Below are positions 26,111 to 38,532 of a DNA stretch of 64,000 bases, piece after piece. The notes beneath the pieces are model-generated. The model was not told where the DNA came from. It saw only the letters and a program-made list of their open reading frames with translations, and made no database searches. Where the stretch lies: contig NC_053414.1 of NCBI RefSeq assembly GCF_016859285.1, positions 4,073,017 through 4,137,016 on the forward strand, read 5' to 3'. Source of the DNA: Xiphias gladius (taxonomy: Eukaryota > Chordata > Actinopteri > Istiophoriformes > Xiphiidae). The translations under genes and the position numbers were made by a program. Every line of letters starts with the position of its first letter. Positions within the stretch are counted from its first letter, which is position 1.

Positions 26111-29100
26111 AACTTGTTTCCACTTCCCCCAAGCAGCTAAAAAATTTTTTTTTGCAGGTTGAAAGAAAAATAATTAAAGACCAGTGAGTGGTGTCTTAGT
26201 ACAATCAGGCGGAGGAGCGTTCATGTGCATCCTTCTTGAAACGACATTTGTCTCAGGCTAAGCCAACGACAGGAGAAAATGGAGACACGGTACGTGAACG
26301 CAAGCGCTGCCTTCTTTGGATTTATTCGCGTTGGTGCAGGCATGGCCTTCGTTCTCACCTCTAAGGTGAGGGTTGTGAGGAGTGTGTTGTCTGATATTGT
26401 GCAACCGCTGCTTTCCCTGATCCCACTTTCCGTCTCATACAGTGATATCCGATGGTGTCATTTAGTCAGAGAACCAGCTCCCATTTCCAAAAAAACTCAT
26501 CTGCTTCCCTTTGATGCCAGGCATCCAGAGCTGGCAGTCAGTGCAATTTGCCCTCGCCAGGCTCTTTTCACAAACACGCAGCATTCCCTGTTTGCCTGTT
26601 TTATTTGCTTTCATTGTTGAGTGTGTTTTGTTTTTTTTTTCCTCTCTCCTTCTTCTCATCTCTGCAGTTTGATTGTCTTGCGGTTTAATCGCAGCTTATT
26701 CCTGGGCCTTGTTTCCTTCCTTGTGTTGTCATTTCATCCTCCTCCTCCTCCTCGTCTCTGAGGGCTTGTTTTCTCTTCGTGCCATGGCTCTTTTCATGTG
26801 TCCCTCGCCGGCAGAAATTGATGCTTAAATACACAGGAGGAAAGAACAAAACAAACAGACAAACAAGCAGCCAGAGAACAGATGCAGAGCGGCTGCAAAT
26901 TCCTCCGTCTGTCTCTAACTGTGTGACATTGGAAAGAAGGGGAGAGAAAAGTGATGGTGCAACACGGTGAAACATCCTTCACAACAAAGACACTGGATCT
27001 GAAAGGAGAGCCAAGGCCGCAAACGTACTGTACTTGAGCTTTACATGAGGTACAGATAAGGCTCAGCCATGCAAAACCTGGCTTTAAATCCTGAAGGATA
27101 ATTCGGTTCATTACAGCTTTGCTCTAATTTCTATAGTTTTGTAGTTTTCATTTCCTGTGGTTATGATAACACAGCGACTTTACTAAAAGGAAGTGGGGGG
27201 GCAGACAGACAGGTTGTAGATAAACCAGCCGGATAGTCAGACTTTCTAAACCGCTCTATTTGGAGGTCAAACTGAAAGTGAGTACGTCTGAAATGCTGAT
27301 AATAATCGCTCACTGTACAGGACAACCGTGTGCACACGACTCCTCTAAGTACAGTAGATCTTTGTTGGACGTTTCAGACTGACAGCTTTACTGTTCAGCT
27401 CTGCCAAATGAGTTTGACTGACCTGCGGGTTTGCTTACAGCCTCGTCTGACTGTCCTGCCTGATGAGCCGTGTGGCTTCTTTCTTAGCGATGCCGCAATA
27501 AACCAAAAGGATCTGTTAACATTTAAACATTTTGATAAAGCCCCAGTGGACCTGCAGGTAGTCCGGTGGAAGGATCAGTCTCAGGCCGAAGCAGATAAAC
27601 TGGTTCTATTTTCATGGTGATTTGGCTTCATTTTGTAGTCGACCGGCGGAAGATTTTACGTTTATGATTGTACGATCGGAGGATCCATCATTCAGGACTG
27701 CAGTGTTTCATTTGTTTCATTCCTGCAGATTTTTATCCCTTTTTGCACAACTTAGGCAAATGAAAGTCGATGTAACGGCATACGTCAAAGGTAGACATTT
27801 TGGGAGGCTAAAGGTTTGTCACAGTTTTGCCCTTACAGAACAAACCTTCAACTCCTCAGCACTGCCATCTGCCATCTCAACTCGACAATCTTATCAGAGC
27901 CTTTGCAGAAGGGACTCAAGAGAGCAGCAGAGAAAAGGCCTGCAGTGGGTGCGAATGTGTGAAGCACGCTGTGCCGAACGCCGCGGACAGATAACAAACA
28001 GTTTATCAGCGAGCCAGAGAAACTCTGCTGGAAGAGGGAAAACCATCCTGCTGTAATCAGAGGAGGACGAGGACGAGTGGGGGAGGATGGAAAAGACACA
28101 GGCAGAGCGGGACGAAAAGAGGCAGGAAGACAGAGAGAATAGTCAGGTGAGTCAGAGGTAACTGTTTTTACTACAGCACCAGGCCCGTTACCTTGCAGCG
28201 GTCTGAGCCCAGCCCGGCCTTTCAACTGGGAGCTAAATTTGAGGAATCGGCCGGGTGATGAAAACGATAAAAAAAAAAAAAAAAGGCATTCTGGTATCCT
28301 GTCACCGCAGAGCCACTTGACATTTCTGATGACATTTGAGCCTGTTTGAATCTGCTTGAAATTGCAACGTTTCATCCCGACGTAATGCTACACTTTAGAA
28401 AAACCCTTCTTATCTGCAAGATTATGCTGCCGTATTATATGGAGGTATTATGCAGCGCTAATAGTGCATGTAGATACTTCACAAATGATACTAAAAATGC
28501 CTCGCATCACACACAAGGAGGATTTGGCCCTTCAGTAAAAGAATACTTCCGAATATGCAAATGCCCACAAAAGAATTAGGGCTTAACAGATTTGAGTCAC
28601 TCAAACAAAGGCATGCAGCTCTTTTCCCAGGATGCAACTGTCCGTCAGTTTGCAGGATTAAGGCTCTGGGTTGTGACAATGTGCTGAATGAAAAAGGACA
28701 AAGAGACACCTCCTTTATTACAGGGATATGACTATAAATGCCTCTATTATTATGCCCGACGAACGATTAAAGCCTGAGGAGGGAGACGGGGAAAAAGCCA
28801 GAGGCTGCGCACTGCCCCCTGTAGGATAATCCTGCTCGCTACAGGACTGTGTCACCCCCGGGTTTCACTTTTTGGCACTGTCTCTGAGCGGTAGAGCTGC
28901 TCCCGGTGACATGCTCTATGAGAAGAAGCGTAGGACTGCGACAGAACTGCTGGGTTGGAGCTCAGTCTTCCTACCTATCGTCACCGTGACCGTGATAAAA
29001 CAACCCGAAAACAAGGTCACAGACTCCTCGTGTCACCTGAGCCGCACATTTCCAGAGATGTTTTATTGCTTGTGGTATTTGGGGCAGATGCTGAGTGACT

Positions 29101-29834
29101 AGCTGAGGCTGCGGCGTTTCGGGCCTTTTCCCTCTCTATTTCTGCAACACATACACTGCCTCAGTGGTGGAAAATAACTGACTACCTTCACTCAGGTACT
29201 GTTGCCAATAAATTAGCCGCAACAGCTGCACCATTAAAGTGATGTTTTGTTATCATTGCATTTATTTTTGCATCCATACAAATGAGCACTGATGCTGATG
29301 CTTTTGTACCTTTACTTATTTTTAAACTTTACATAGTATGTATTGTGGTATTGCCACTTTTACCTGAGTGAAAGATCGGAGCACTTCTTCCGCCACTGTG
29401 CTGCCCGCTGTCGGGACCGACCACGCGACCTCCTACTAACTGGTCTGTGCCACCACTAAACTTGCATTTACTACACACGCAGGAAAACAAAAAGCTCAGA
29501 GAGATAGTGAGTCAAACATATCTAGAACAAACAAATCTAGTCCGAATCACCGTTAGCGTCCCCCTAGAGGCTACGGTTTTCATTGCATCCCACCCCATGA
29601 ACACGGAGAGCACAGCGAAGGAGAAGCTGAACTCATACAGTTTGTCCTGAGGGCGGCGGCAGATGAAACGTGATGGGGTCATTAAAATCAGAGGGGTTCA
29701 TCCTGTCCGTTAAAAACGTTTATTACAAACGCTGTTACAAAGATCGGGAAAAGTGGTTGATGTTAACAAAAATTAAGGTGCATGGTTCCTGATACATAAA
29801 ACAATATTGCTCCACCAAATGTTGATGTAAAGCT

Positions 29835-29930
29835 GGTATAATGTTCACCGTGTCAACCATCTTGGTTTGACATGATAGCATGCTCACATTTGCTAATTAG
29901 CGCTGAGCACAAAGATATTAGCTAGCATGA
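29835..29930 (-). repeat. Dispersed 'ttagcatgctaac' repeat, 3' fragment
   Basis: On the minus strand it reads through the gctaattagcaaatgtgagc and atgctatcatgtcaaacc blocks of the family. It lies immediately upstream of the LINE tail. Confidence 0.6.
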
Positions 29931-29974
29931 AAAAGTTTACCATCAATCTCAGTGGAAACAAATAATCAGCTCCG

Positions 29975-30019
29975 TCCATCCATCCATCCATCCATCCATC
30001 CATCCATCCATCCATCCAT
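29975..30019. repeat. (ATCC)n microsatellite at the LINE tail
   Basis: About eleven uninterrupted tetranucleotide units forming the 3' tail of the neighbouring minus-strand LINE. Confidence 0.9.
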
Positions 30020-30420
30020 TTTCTGCCTCTTATCCGAAGTCGGGTCGCAGTGGCAGCAGGTTAAGCAGGGCAGCCCAGACGTTTGCCTCTCCGGCAACGT
30101 TTCCCCGCTCCTCCTGGGGGACCATGAGGCGTTCCCGGCCCAGATGAGATGTATGATCTCTCCAGCGTGTTCTGGGTCTACCCCGGGATCTCGTGCCAGG
30201 GAGACTTCCAATGGGAGGCGCCCAGGGTGCGTCCTGATCAGATGCCCGAACCACCTCAACTGGCTCCTTTCGACGCGAAGGAGCGGCGGCTCTACTCCGA
30301 GCTCCCAGCTGATGTCAGAGCTCCCGCCCGGCAACCTTACGGAGGAAACCTAATTTCCGCCGCTCGTATCCGCGATCTCATTCTTTCGGTCACTACCCAA
30401 AGCTGACGACCATCGGTCGG
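29975..30420 (-). mobile_element. LINE retrotransposon 3' end (C-terminal reverse-transcriptase ORF)
   Basis: The minus strand carries the end of a non-LTR retrotransposon ORF (RVERSQLRWFGHLIRTHPGR, later GRPRTRWRDHTSHL in another frame), disrupted by frameshifts. It ends in an (ATCC/GGAT)n tail at 29975-30019. The RWFGHLIR block is widely repeated in fish genomes. The copy is 5'-truncated and dead. I cannot place the clade with certainty (RTE-like is my guess). Confidence 0.75.
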
Positions 30421-30440
30421 GATGGTAAAGGCTAGACACC

Positions 30441-30686
30441 CATATCCTCTGAATCACCTTGGACATCTCTTCTCCCATTTGCTCATTCTCCTCCTGGCCT
30501 GGTCTGGTGGGGGCGTGCACAGCCGCCCATTTTTCATAGCGCTCCTCCTCTTTGAGTCTCAGCGCTTCTTTCTTTTCTGTGCTTTTCCTCCCAGTAAACG
30601 TCCAAACGTTGCTTGATCCTCTGCCTCCGGTTGTCATGCCAGAGCCGTATCTGCCGTTTCTGCCGCTCTCGGTCGGCTCGTGTCAT
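30441..30686 (-). pseudogene. Broken coding exon of an unrecognised, charged helical protein
   Basis: A good acceptor (ctgctctcctctcag) is followed by ATG and a coding-like frame, MTRADRERQKRQIRLWHDNR and on to DVYWEEKHRK. The frame then fails, and the similarly charged sequence (EALRLKEEERYEKWAAVHAP and on to EEMSKVIQRIW) continues in a different frame. The break coincides with a tandem AGAA duplication at 30566-30573; removing one copy would make one continuous frame of about 85 residues, rich in Arg, Lys, Glu and likely coiled or helical. A LINE 3' end starts within about 20 nt of the lower edge. It could be a pseudogene, a retained fragment, or a real exon with an assembly error. I do not recognise the family. 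Confidence 0.45.
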
Positions 30687-31791
30687 CTGAGAGGAGAGCA
30701 GAGGAGATAATTAACATGTTAAAAAAACCAACAGTACCGGTGGGGAAATGAAAACGAATTGAAGACATAAAGTGGTAAAAGTTGTTTTCAGCGTTGATGG
30801 GATAATCTAACACGGGTCAATCTGTTCTCCCTCCTGGTCATGAATCAGTTTGTCCAGCCAGTTTTTCTTCTTTAATCATTTCTTCCGTCAGAAATGTGAG
30901 ATCATGACCGTCCTCCAGTTTTTCATTCTCCCTTTACTTTTGACATGTTTTGTGCCGATTCTCCACGTGTCCTGCCTGTTCGCTTTTCTTCTTTCTTTGG
31001 CATCAGTTTGCACATTTCCTTTTGTGCTGTTGGTTCTGCCTTTTCCTCCTTTGTCTCTTTTAGACCTGTCTCGATCTTTACTTCCATCTCTTTCTCCTTT
31101 TCCGCCTTTTTCTAAATCAACATTAGCGAGATGAATTTTATGTCTGAGTGTCCAGTGGGGTTGCCCCTCTTCTCACTGGAGATGGGGCGTGCAGAGAACT
31201 TAGCCGGTCTTCTGGTCTCTGCTACCAGATAAGAACTCCACTGACGACAGTGGACGAGCACTTTTCAACTTTTCAACTCCATGATGGCGAGAGGTGTCGT
31301 CGTGGAAGACGTTGCGGTGTCTGGTGGACTTTGGAAGAACGTTTTCGGTCGTCTTCCTGGTTGAGAGGTCTTTGTCTTCCTGTGGGATTGTCAGAACAAA
31401 AGCACCGAGGCGTTTGTGTTGTTATAAAACTGCTGAATACCAAAGTGTATTATTAATTTAACTAGAGCTCCATTGTTTTCCAAAAACTATGAAAAACCCA
31501 TCTGTTGCACTGGGTCACATGTTCCTTCATTACCGTGGAAACAGACACATACACACTGTAGTTTATTTTCACTCAGTCCCACACACACACACACACACCG
31601 TCCTGCTGCCTCAAACACTCACTAGAACAACAAATGTGGATTAATCCGCCACTGAAAATAGCCCCCAACAAATGCACCGTTTCCTCCTGTTTGTTTGACA
31701 AAAACTACAGTGAGCAGCTGTAATTAGCAGAAATTTGAGTTTTAAAAAAAAAAAGGAAACTATCAGTCGGAAAGTATTGTGAGACAGACTA

Positions 31792-31838
<47 letters not shown>
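31792..31838. repeat. Compound (AC)n(AT)n microsatellite
   Basis: An AC run passes directly into an AT run at about 31818. Confidence 0.93.
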
Positions 31839-33237
31839 GTTATATATGTATAGCCATGAATGTTTTTTATTTATCAATCAACTTCGTACAAAGTGAAGTA
31901 ACGTGAAAAACCTAAATCCATGATGCTGAGATCAGGGCTCTGTGGGGGCCCAGACCACCTGTTGCAGGACTCCTGGTTCTTCTTGTCTCTGAAGGCGGTT
32001 AGTTGGATAGTTAGTCGGTAAAGATTACAGGCCAAGCCAGGAATCCTACGTTTTTAACACCCCCATTTAGACGATTATTCGAAAGCCCATGTTATCCAAG
32101 GCTGTGTTACTCTTCCTCCTTTTGTGGCGTACGTTGATGTTGGGGGGAGATGTCTCTTTGGTGGACGTGTTAACAACTCAAAGACATCTGGTACGTAACA
32201 AGGGACCTGGACAAGACATAGCTTTTTTTTGTAAGGGGGGGGGGTTCATCTTCAGCAATTGCGTTGTGTGTTACGAATGTCTTATCTTATAAGAGGAAAT
32301 TCTTTACTCGCAGGAATGTAACTTTGGACTTGACTGAAGGCGTCTGCACACTGTGCGGAATGGGCCTAATAAAATCTCGGTCCCAACCTGCCTCTGTGTG
32401 ATTTCAGTTTGAGGTTGTCAGATTGTGCGATGAATGTGCGGTGAACTGTAAAGTGCATGAGAGCAGAGACGCCATCAGCGTCTGCGTTGCTCTTGTGTTT
32501 TTAAAAGATGCTGTTCCGCGGGGTTTTCTTTCTTCATTTTCCTTAACTTTTTTTTCCTTTCGCCTCCATCGTTTTGATTTGTGAGTGTGCACGTGTTTTT
32601 TTCTTTTATTGAAGAAAAGCACTTCCGACGTGACACGCCGGCCATTTTACTCTGCGTGACTTCATGTTGTATAAGATTAACTGCAGGTGGGGCCATCACA
32701 GCCCCCCCAAATTTTTTGTTTGCTTGTTACATTGCCCCCAGATTTCTTTCCCAAACTTATTTGGGCACTATGTGTTAGGACAGAGACGGGGAATGTAACT
32801 TAAATGGAGAGTTGACGTTTTCCTTCAGGGCTGTAAGCACCTGCTTATTTTACTCACGTCAGGGGTCGACTCTGGGCTGCAGGTTGGTGCGCCGGTCAGC
32901 CTCCTGCGTCATATCTTCATCCAGTCGGAGCTGAGAGCGCTGTGCCGAGCGGGATCTCCGACTGTCCTCTTATCGGGCCGAGCAGCCCCTCCACCAACCT
33001 TTGGCTCGCCACCCAATCACACTTCACACGGCTCCGCTAATAGAAAAATAAATTGCCGGGGGAGCCGATTCCAACACAGCGTTGCACGAGGAGAAATACA
33101 GAGCCCGATTCCTCTGATATAATGAAGCCCATAACACCGGGATCAGGTTATTAAACGCTGATGGGATTACTGACCAGCTCATCCTGATTCGAGATGCAAG
33201 GTCAGCGTTCCTCAGCTGTTCTGTCAGAACGGGCCAG

Positions 33238-33260
33238 CACACACACACACACACACACAC
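33238..33260. repeat. (AC)n microsatellite
   Basis: About eleven AC units. Confidence 0.9.
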
Positions 33261-34189
33261 AGACAAAATGGAAAACAGACCATGACTGACCTGTAAGTAG
33301 CTGCGTGTCAAGTGAACACATTAAACTACTCAATAAAAGAGAACTGTATTAAAACCGAGGCACCAAAGTGGTAAATGTTCATCAGGGGGCGTGACTGATG
33401 ACCCTTAATTCCTCAGCTCAGTTTGCTGGTGTAACACACCACTGATGGATCTCATTCGTTGACCATCATGTGAGAATAACCTCTCAAAGGCGCAACAAAT
33501 TGACCTTTACGCAGCTCCTCTCCCACAGAACGGTCAAAGCTGCATTACACTTCACTTACTCAGTTAAATTCATTCATTTATTAGGAGCTAGCAGCCTCAG
33601 TAACTACGACGGCAGCGGGGGGAGGGAGTCAGGTGGCGTATAGAGCGTCCAAGCTCGAGGTGGGAGGAGGACGGGTCAACAAAACATAGGACTTTCACAC
33701 AGGAGACCCCTTGTTCGTTTCCCGTGTGAAATCGTCGTTTCTCTTAACCTTTTACCTTTGGTTTCTGTGCCTAAACCCGATCAAAACGCGACCGTTCCCT
33801 AAACATAAGCGTAACCGTGTGTTTATTACCGGTACCATTATGACGAAGGTCCATGCACCTGCCACCGGTAGGCGCCCACGAGTTGTATCCGAGGGTGGGG
33901 ACAAGCGACCTGTAAGGCCGTTCTCAGGTTGGTGGAAACCCGGCGGTACGCGATGTAATTACTGTGCACGGACACAATGCGCAGTAGTTAGGAGCAATAC
34001 ATACTGAATAAGCTTAAAAACAAAACAAAAGGTGCAAGGAAATGACAGTTCCCGTTAAAAGTGATCTCCTGCTTCTGACCAATAGCTGTGCGCTTTGTAG
34101 CATCTACATTGGGTGACTGATAAAGACTGTTTCTATACAAAAAGGAGCTTTTCTTCGGGCCTGATCTTTGTTTTCCTCTCCAGCAGGGC

Positions 34190-34375
34190 ATCCTATGGAT
34201 GGTGATGTCAGGTAGCTTTCCATCAGTCAGAGTAGCACCAAGAGAGGTGAAGGTTAGTGGTCCCTGGAGGATGATTTCCGATGTCTTGGTGACCTCTTGA
34301 CCTCTCAGGCAGTTGCCCCAACAGGTTAAAATGTCCCCCAACACTTTAGTCCATGACAAGTAGAGCATATATTCC
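34190..34375 (+). repeat. Dispersed 'ttagcatgctaac' repeat, degenerate copy
   Basis: Weak but ordered matches: ggtccctggaggatgatttc, ggtgacctcttgacctctc, aggttaaaatgtcc and acactttagtccatgac. Heavily diverged. Confidence 0.45.
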
Positions 34376-35329
34376 TGCTCCAAAAAATTGGATTTGCAAA
34401 TTTTAACGACATGGATTTTCATTTTTTACTTATTTATATAAATTGCATCTTATATGTTTACATAGTATGTCTGTGTTTGTGACGAATAACATTTGGGAGA
34501 AGAAAACTGAAGAAAACTGAAACCCTTATTAATTTTTATACCACTTTGTTGGACTCAAAGGAGCCAGAAGTGTAACTTTAGACTTCTAACCATAACGTTG
34601 ATATACTCCGCCACAGTTTCAGCTTTAAATCCAACTTAAGGTCATCTGTCTCTCTGTTTACCGCTACTCCCGGTATGTAATGTTGGACTACCAGTTAATT
34701 TTAACACATTCTGCCTTTACATTCATTTTCATTTGTCTTGTATAACAGTTCCTGCTACTCTAGGTGTCTTAACATGTAGACCTGAACGCAGACCCGTTGG
34801 CCACCCACACTGCCGCTGCTGCAGTGAGGTGTATTAGTCTCTGCGTGAGAGTCGGGTCCTTCCGTCTGTGCGGCGTCCACGTGGCTCCGGCGGAGCAGAT
34901 CGCCGCCTTCCTGCTGCTATGGTCCACAACACACAGTGTGGTGGCCTCAGACTGCACACGCAGCGAGTGATACGCTGCTGCGACCTCTGATGGAGACGCC
35001 GGGACAGAGAGGGATCTGAAAGACGAAGTGAAGGTGACTTGCAACCGCCATCACGCCTGTGGGTTGCTTGAAATATCATTGGCAACCCTTAGAGGCTGCG
35101 ATTATCATCACACCCCACACAAAGAAAGTGTTGGACCGATCACCTCCGCAAACAAAAAAACAAAACAAAGAAATGCCTAATTTTTTTATACGGGTAGCAT
35201 GAAAAGAAAGGTCATGGGATAATTAAAATGAAATGGTCGTCCTCTTGAGAGTCTGATTGTGTTTCAGCAAATTTAAATGAGCCGGTGTGTGTGGGATTCA
35301 GTGGCCTCTTGTGGTGAGGTTGCAGATTG

Positions 35330-35605
35330 CAACCAACTGAATACCCCTCCGTTCACCCCTCCTTCTCCAGGCTCGTAGAGGGCCCTCTCTCTAGAGCCAG
35401 TGTTTGGTTTGTCCGTTCGGGGCTACCGTGGAAACGTGGTGGCACAACATGGCGGGCTCCACGGAAGAGGACCCGCTCCCTATGTGGACACGAAGGGCTC
35501 GATCTAAGCTGTCAAACACAACGATGCTTAGTTTCAGGTGATCGAAAACATTATTATGAATATCATATTCCATTCTGCAATCTTAATGGTGATGGAGCAT
35601 TTACC
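35330..35605 (+). repeat. Dispersed 'gagccagtgtttggtttgtccg' repeat
   Basis: Contains agagccagtgtttggtttgt, aacatggcgggctccacg, gaggacccgctccctatgtg and ttatgaatatcatattccat, a repeat common in percomorph genomes. A 97-codon open frame across it is a by-product, not a gene. Confidence 0.7.
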
Positions 35606-36479
35606 TTTCAATGTTTTTGACAATTTGACCTGAGTATGGTGCTAAAGGTGTCCAAAAATCAAAAGGGTTCATCCTCTGGGGATCATATATATGTATATAC
35701 TCAGTAAATATCAGAAGATGAGAGTAAATACATTTCTTTTGTTCTGATGAGAAGTGTTCGTTAATCATAGGTCTCACAATCCAATGCTTTCATAGAAGAC
35801 AATAGAAAACAGTCAGGATTCTGCAAATGAACCTTTCTGCACAGCCACACCTTCATGGATAAATTACTATAGTGACAAGACCTGGAAGGGGGGGGGGGCA
35901 GCAGGGGATTACGGGAGGAGGAAACTGCCTGGCAGGTGAAGCTCAGCGGGGCTGATTGGATGGAAGCTGGATGGGGGGCCGAGAAAAGAGTAGTAGCCTC
36001 CTCGACCTCCGGCCGCCAGCAGAGGTATGAAGCTGAGCGTGGGGGGGCGGATCGCCCTCGCCCCCGACCACCAACACCCCCACCCCCTCTCTCGCCCCAC
36101 ACACAGCTGCCCAGTGATGCTGTCCTTGGCGCTTCCACCTGCCGGACGTGAGGAGCATTCAGACAAAGAGCGGATTTCGTGAAGTGTGCGTTTCAGGGTG
36201 TTAAAGCTGCAGTAATTGGTTTCATTTATTTATTTATTGTCACTTTGCGGCAGAAAACCATCAAGAGCTGCTATGTGGTGGTCAGTCTGTTAAACCAGAC
36301 AAATCACAAAAGCCAAAGCTGCATTAATTGATTCTTTTGGCCACAAGGAGGCAGAAAAATGCCAAAACACGCTTTCAGGTTCACAGCTACCATCATATCT
36401 GCGGTGTCAAAATGGCGTCTCAGCAAATAGTCTAAGCCTCCCCTGTCCACAGGAAGCTATCTTCATGCTTATGCTCTAT

Positions 36480-36482
<3 letters not shown>

Positions 36483-36525
<43 letters not shown>
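36483..36525. repeat. (CA)n microsatellite
   Basis: Uninterrupted CA run of about twenty-one units. Confidence 0.93.
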
Positions 36526-36527
<2 letters not shown>

Positions 36528-38019
36528 TCAGCCACTCAATCAGCCGACTCAGTGAAACCCATCCGATTCTGCCCCGATCTCCGTGAGCCAATCATCTCGT
36601 GGCCGTCAGACTTTTAACAGTGTTCCTCTCTCTGCTGCTGTCACCAGAGAGCAGCCCAATTGGTGGGTCCTCCGCTGAGCTCTCGCCAGAATCCCGCTCC
36701 ACATCACATCCATCCGCATCCTCCCAACCATCACCACCGCCACCGGTGTCTAGACTCCATCGGGGCATGTCCCAGTACTGCTCATGGCCAGATTTCTTCA
36801 GGTTTTCCCAAACGTGCGCACTATGTCTAATACATTTAATTTAACTACTTTCCAGTCCTCTCTCTCCATGAGTCTCTCCTCCAGCAAAATGAACTGAGCT
36901 GAAAAATACGTGTCTTTATTTCACTTTCTTGACCAGCTATTCTTTACCTCTGCCTGTCCACTGTTTGGTGTCGGGCGTCTTACGTACAGTGGATTTATCA
37001 GAGCTTACAACATCTGTGTCAGTGACGTTAATCTACATTACAGGTCTGTTTTCTCCGTCGAAGGCCGTGGACGGAGGCCCAAAGAGAATACAAGACGGTA
37101 AAGAAGAGAGTGGGTTTTCGAGCAGAGCAGGGCTGAGGGAACAAGCACCCTGTAATAAAGCAGAGTAAGGTCAGGAGACTCCCCATGTGACAGCACACCG
37201 CCCCGGATTAGCTGCTGTAAGCCTATTAAAGTGGTTTGGACTGGGTGGGCCAGCGGAGACTACACTTCACTCCCTGCACACAGTGGTGCTGGGTGGCCAG
37301 TTTGGAACTGGGGAGGTCGCAGTTCCACAACAGCCGATGTGTCCTGCTGGAGTGTCCTTGACCCAGAGAGTCACTCTGTATAATCAGGTACATTCCTGAA
37401 TTCAAGCGGGTAACGGACATTTAAAGGGGTATTACGGATCCAGACACTCAAAACGCGCTGTTGCAAATTTCCACCGAGAAAACACTTATTTCTTCCCATT
37501 TCTCAACAGTCACACCGAGCGGGTTTACATGCACACTGGTGTCCCCCAGTATGAGACCCTTCTTTGATCAGACTCGGATTATTGACATTAGAGCAGAGTA
37601 GTTGGGTTACTTATCTCCCTGCGTACAGAATTCGAAAACGATCCTGGTTTATGATTGTCCACATTCGTGCAAGTTTGTCTTTGACCTATCCACTGCAGAG
37701 CTGGGTGGGAGTTGTCTGCGGGTTCATCACTGCTACCTGTAGTCAAGTGGATCTGATATTTCCTTACAAACAGTCGTCTCTCATCAGGTTTACCAACCTC
37801 AGCAGCAGAGAAGACTCTTTTCCACCCAGTTGCTTTCCAGACAGTGTGTGTTTTACAAAGCCTGGCATTGTCTCACTAAGCAGCACTTGATGCAAATCCA
37901 ATGAAAAGTCGATGAGCTCATTTAAAGCCATTATCTCAGTAAATATGCCCCTTAATCTTCTGGTACAGTAAAGGGCAAAGAAACGCCAAAACGACAGGGA
38001 AATGCTGTTTTCTTGCGAC

Positions 38020-38025
38020 TTTAAT
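38020..38025 (-). terminator. Possible poly(A) signal of the CUB-SEA-EGF gene
   Basis: ATTAAA on the minus strand, about 130 nt past the stop codon. It would give a short 3' UTR. Confidence 0.4.
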
Positions 38026-38155
38026 TCATCAGATTATAGTGGACAAGAGTATCAGGCACTCAGACACAAAGTGAAAGAAAACTAAATGAAAAGGAGGTTT
38101 TACTGAAAAGAGTTAAGATACTTTGGAGCATCACAGATCTCAGTCCACTGTCTGT

Positions 38156-38532
38156 TCACAACTTCCCACCGTCCCGTGGCTCCATGTAGCCGTCCGGCGG
38201 CAGCAGAGGGCTGAAGCGAAGCAGCGGCAGGTCCACAGCCGCGCAGCGCTCCTTCACCTGGGGCCAGCCCTCTCTGGGGCCCCGGGCGGGCGGGGGTGGC
38301 GGGGGCAGGTCGGAGTCCACAGGGCTCGAGTAGCTGCCGTGATGGCGGCGATTGTTGTTGGGGTCAGGGGGAGAGATGCTGCCGCTGCTGCGGCAGCGAA
38401 CCAGGAACATCCCCCGGTAGTGACGGTGGTACAGCAGGCCGGCCGCCGCCAGCAGCATCAGGATGAGGGAGCTGAGCAGGAAGAAAAGCACGTAGACGCC
38501 TTTAGTCTCAGCAGACAGGCCTGCGCTGCAAC
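38156..38532 (-). CDS. CUB-SEA-EGF gene, exon 10 (transmembrane helix and tail)
   Basis: 377 nt to TGA, acceptor tgtttgcctgcag. The helix runs about residues 589-611 (positions 38429-38497; VYVLFFLLSSLILMLLAAAG), then HRHYR as a stop-transfer signal. The tail has an RRHHGSYSSP segment, a six-proline run before ARGP, and ends PPDGYMEPRDGGKL. Proline-rich and Y-M-E-P elements could bind SH3 or SH2 domains; that is inference. Confidence 0.88.

Larger units (their letters stand above)
22481..29834. other. Non-coding stretch
   Basis: Holds the inverted repeat at 24981, the repeat copy at 25645, and a regulatory-looking block at 28300-28780 with an exact octamer ATGCAAAT at 28555-28562. A purine-rich ATG frame at 28088-28147 runs to a good donor (cag/gtgagt) but has no partner exon. 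Confidence 0.55.
30690..38019. other. Non-coding stretch downstream of the CUB-SEA-EGF gene
   Basis: No supported gene. Holds two dispersed repeats, three dinucleotide repeats, a GC-rich patch at about 35920-36150 and a regulatory-looking block at 32880-33230. A short stretch at 32855-32960 (minus) ends in a consensus donor (gac/gtgagt) and could be an upstream exon of the broken exon at 30441; support is weak. Confidence 0.5.

Noticed and set aside
28088..28147. Charged 20-codon plus frame from ATG to a consensus donor
   Set aside because: Purine-rich sequence gives such frames by chance; no second exon found.
27848..28375. 175-codon minus-strand frame
   Set aside because: No domain, low-complexity Phe run from a poly-A tract, no splice support.
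34769..35085. GC-richer patch with overlapping frames on both strands
   Set aside because: No domain, no clear splice borders; not enough for a gene call.
35330..35605. 97-codon plus frame
   Set aside because: Lies in a dispersed repeat seen in many fish genomes.
36599..36844. Ser/Pro-rich plus frame after a plausible acceptor (gtcaccag)
   Set aside because: Low complexity, weak possible donor, no partner exon or domain.
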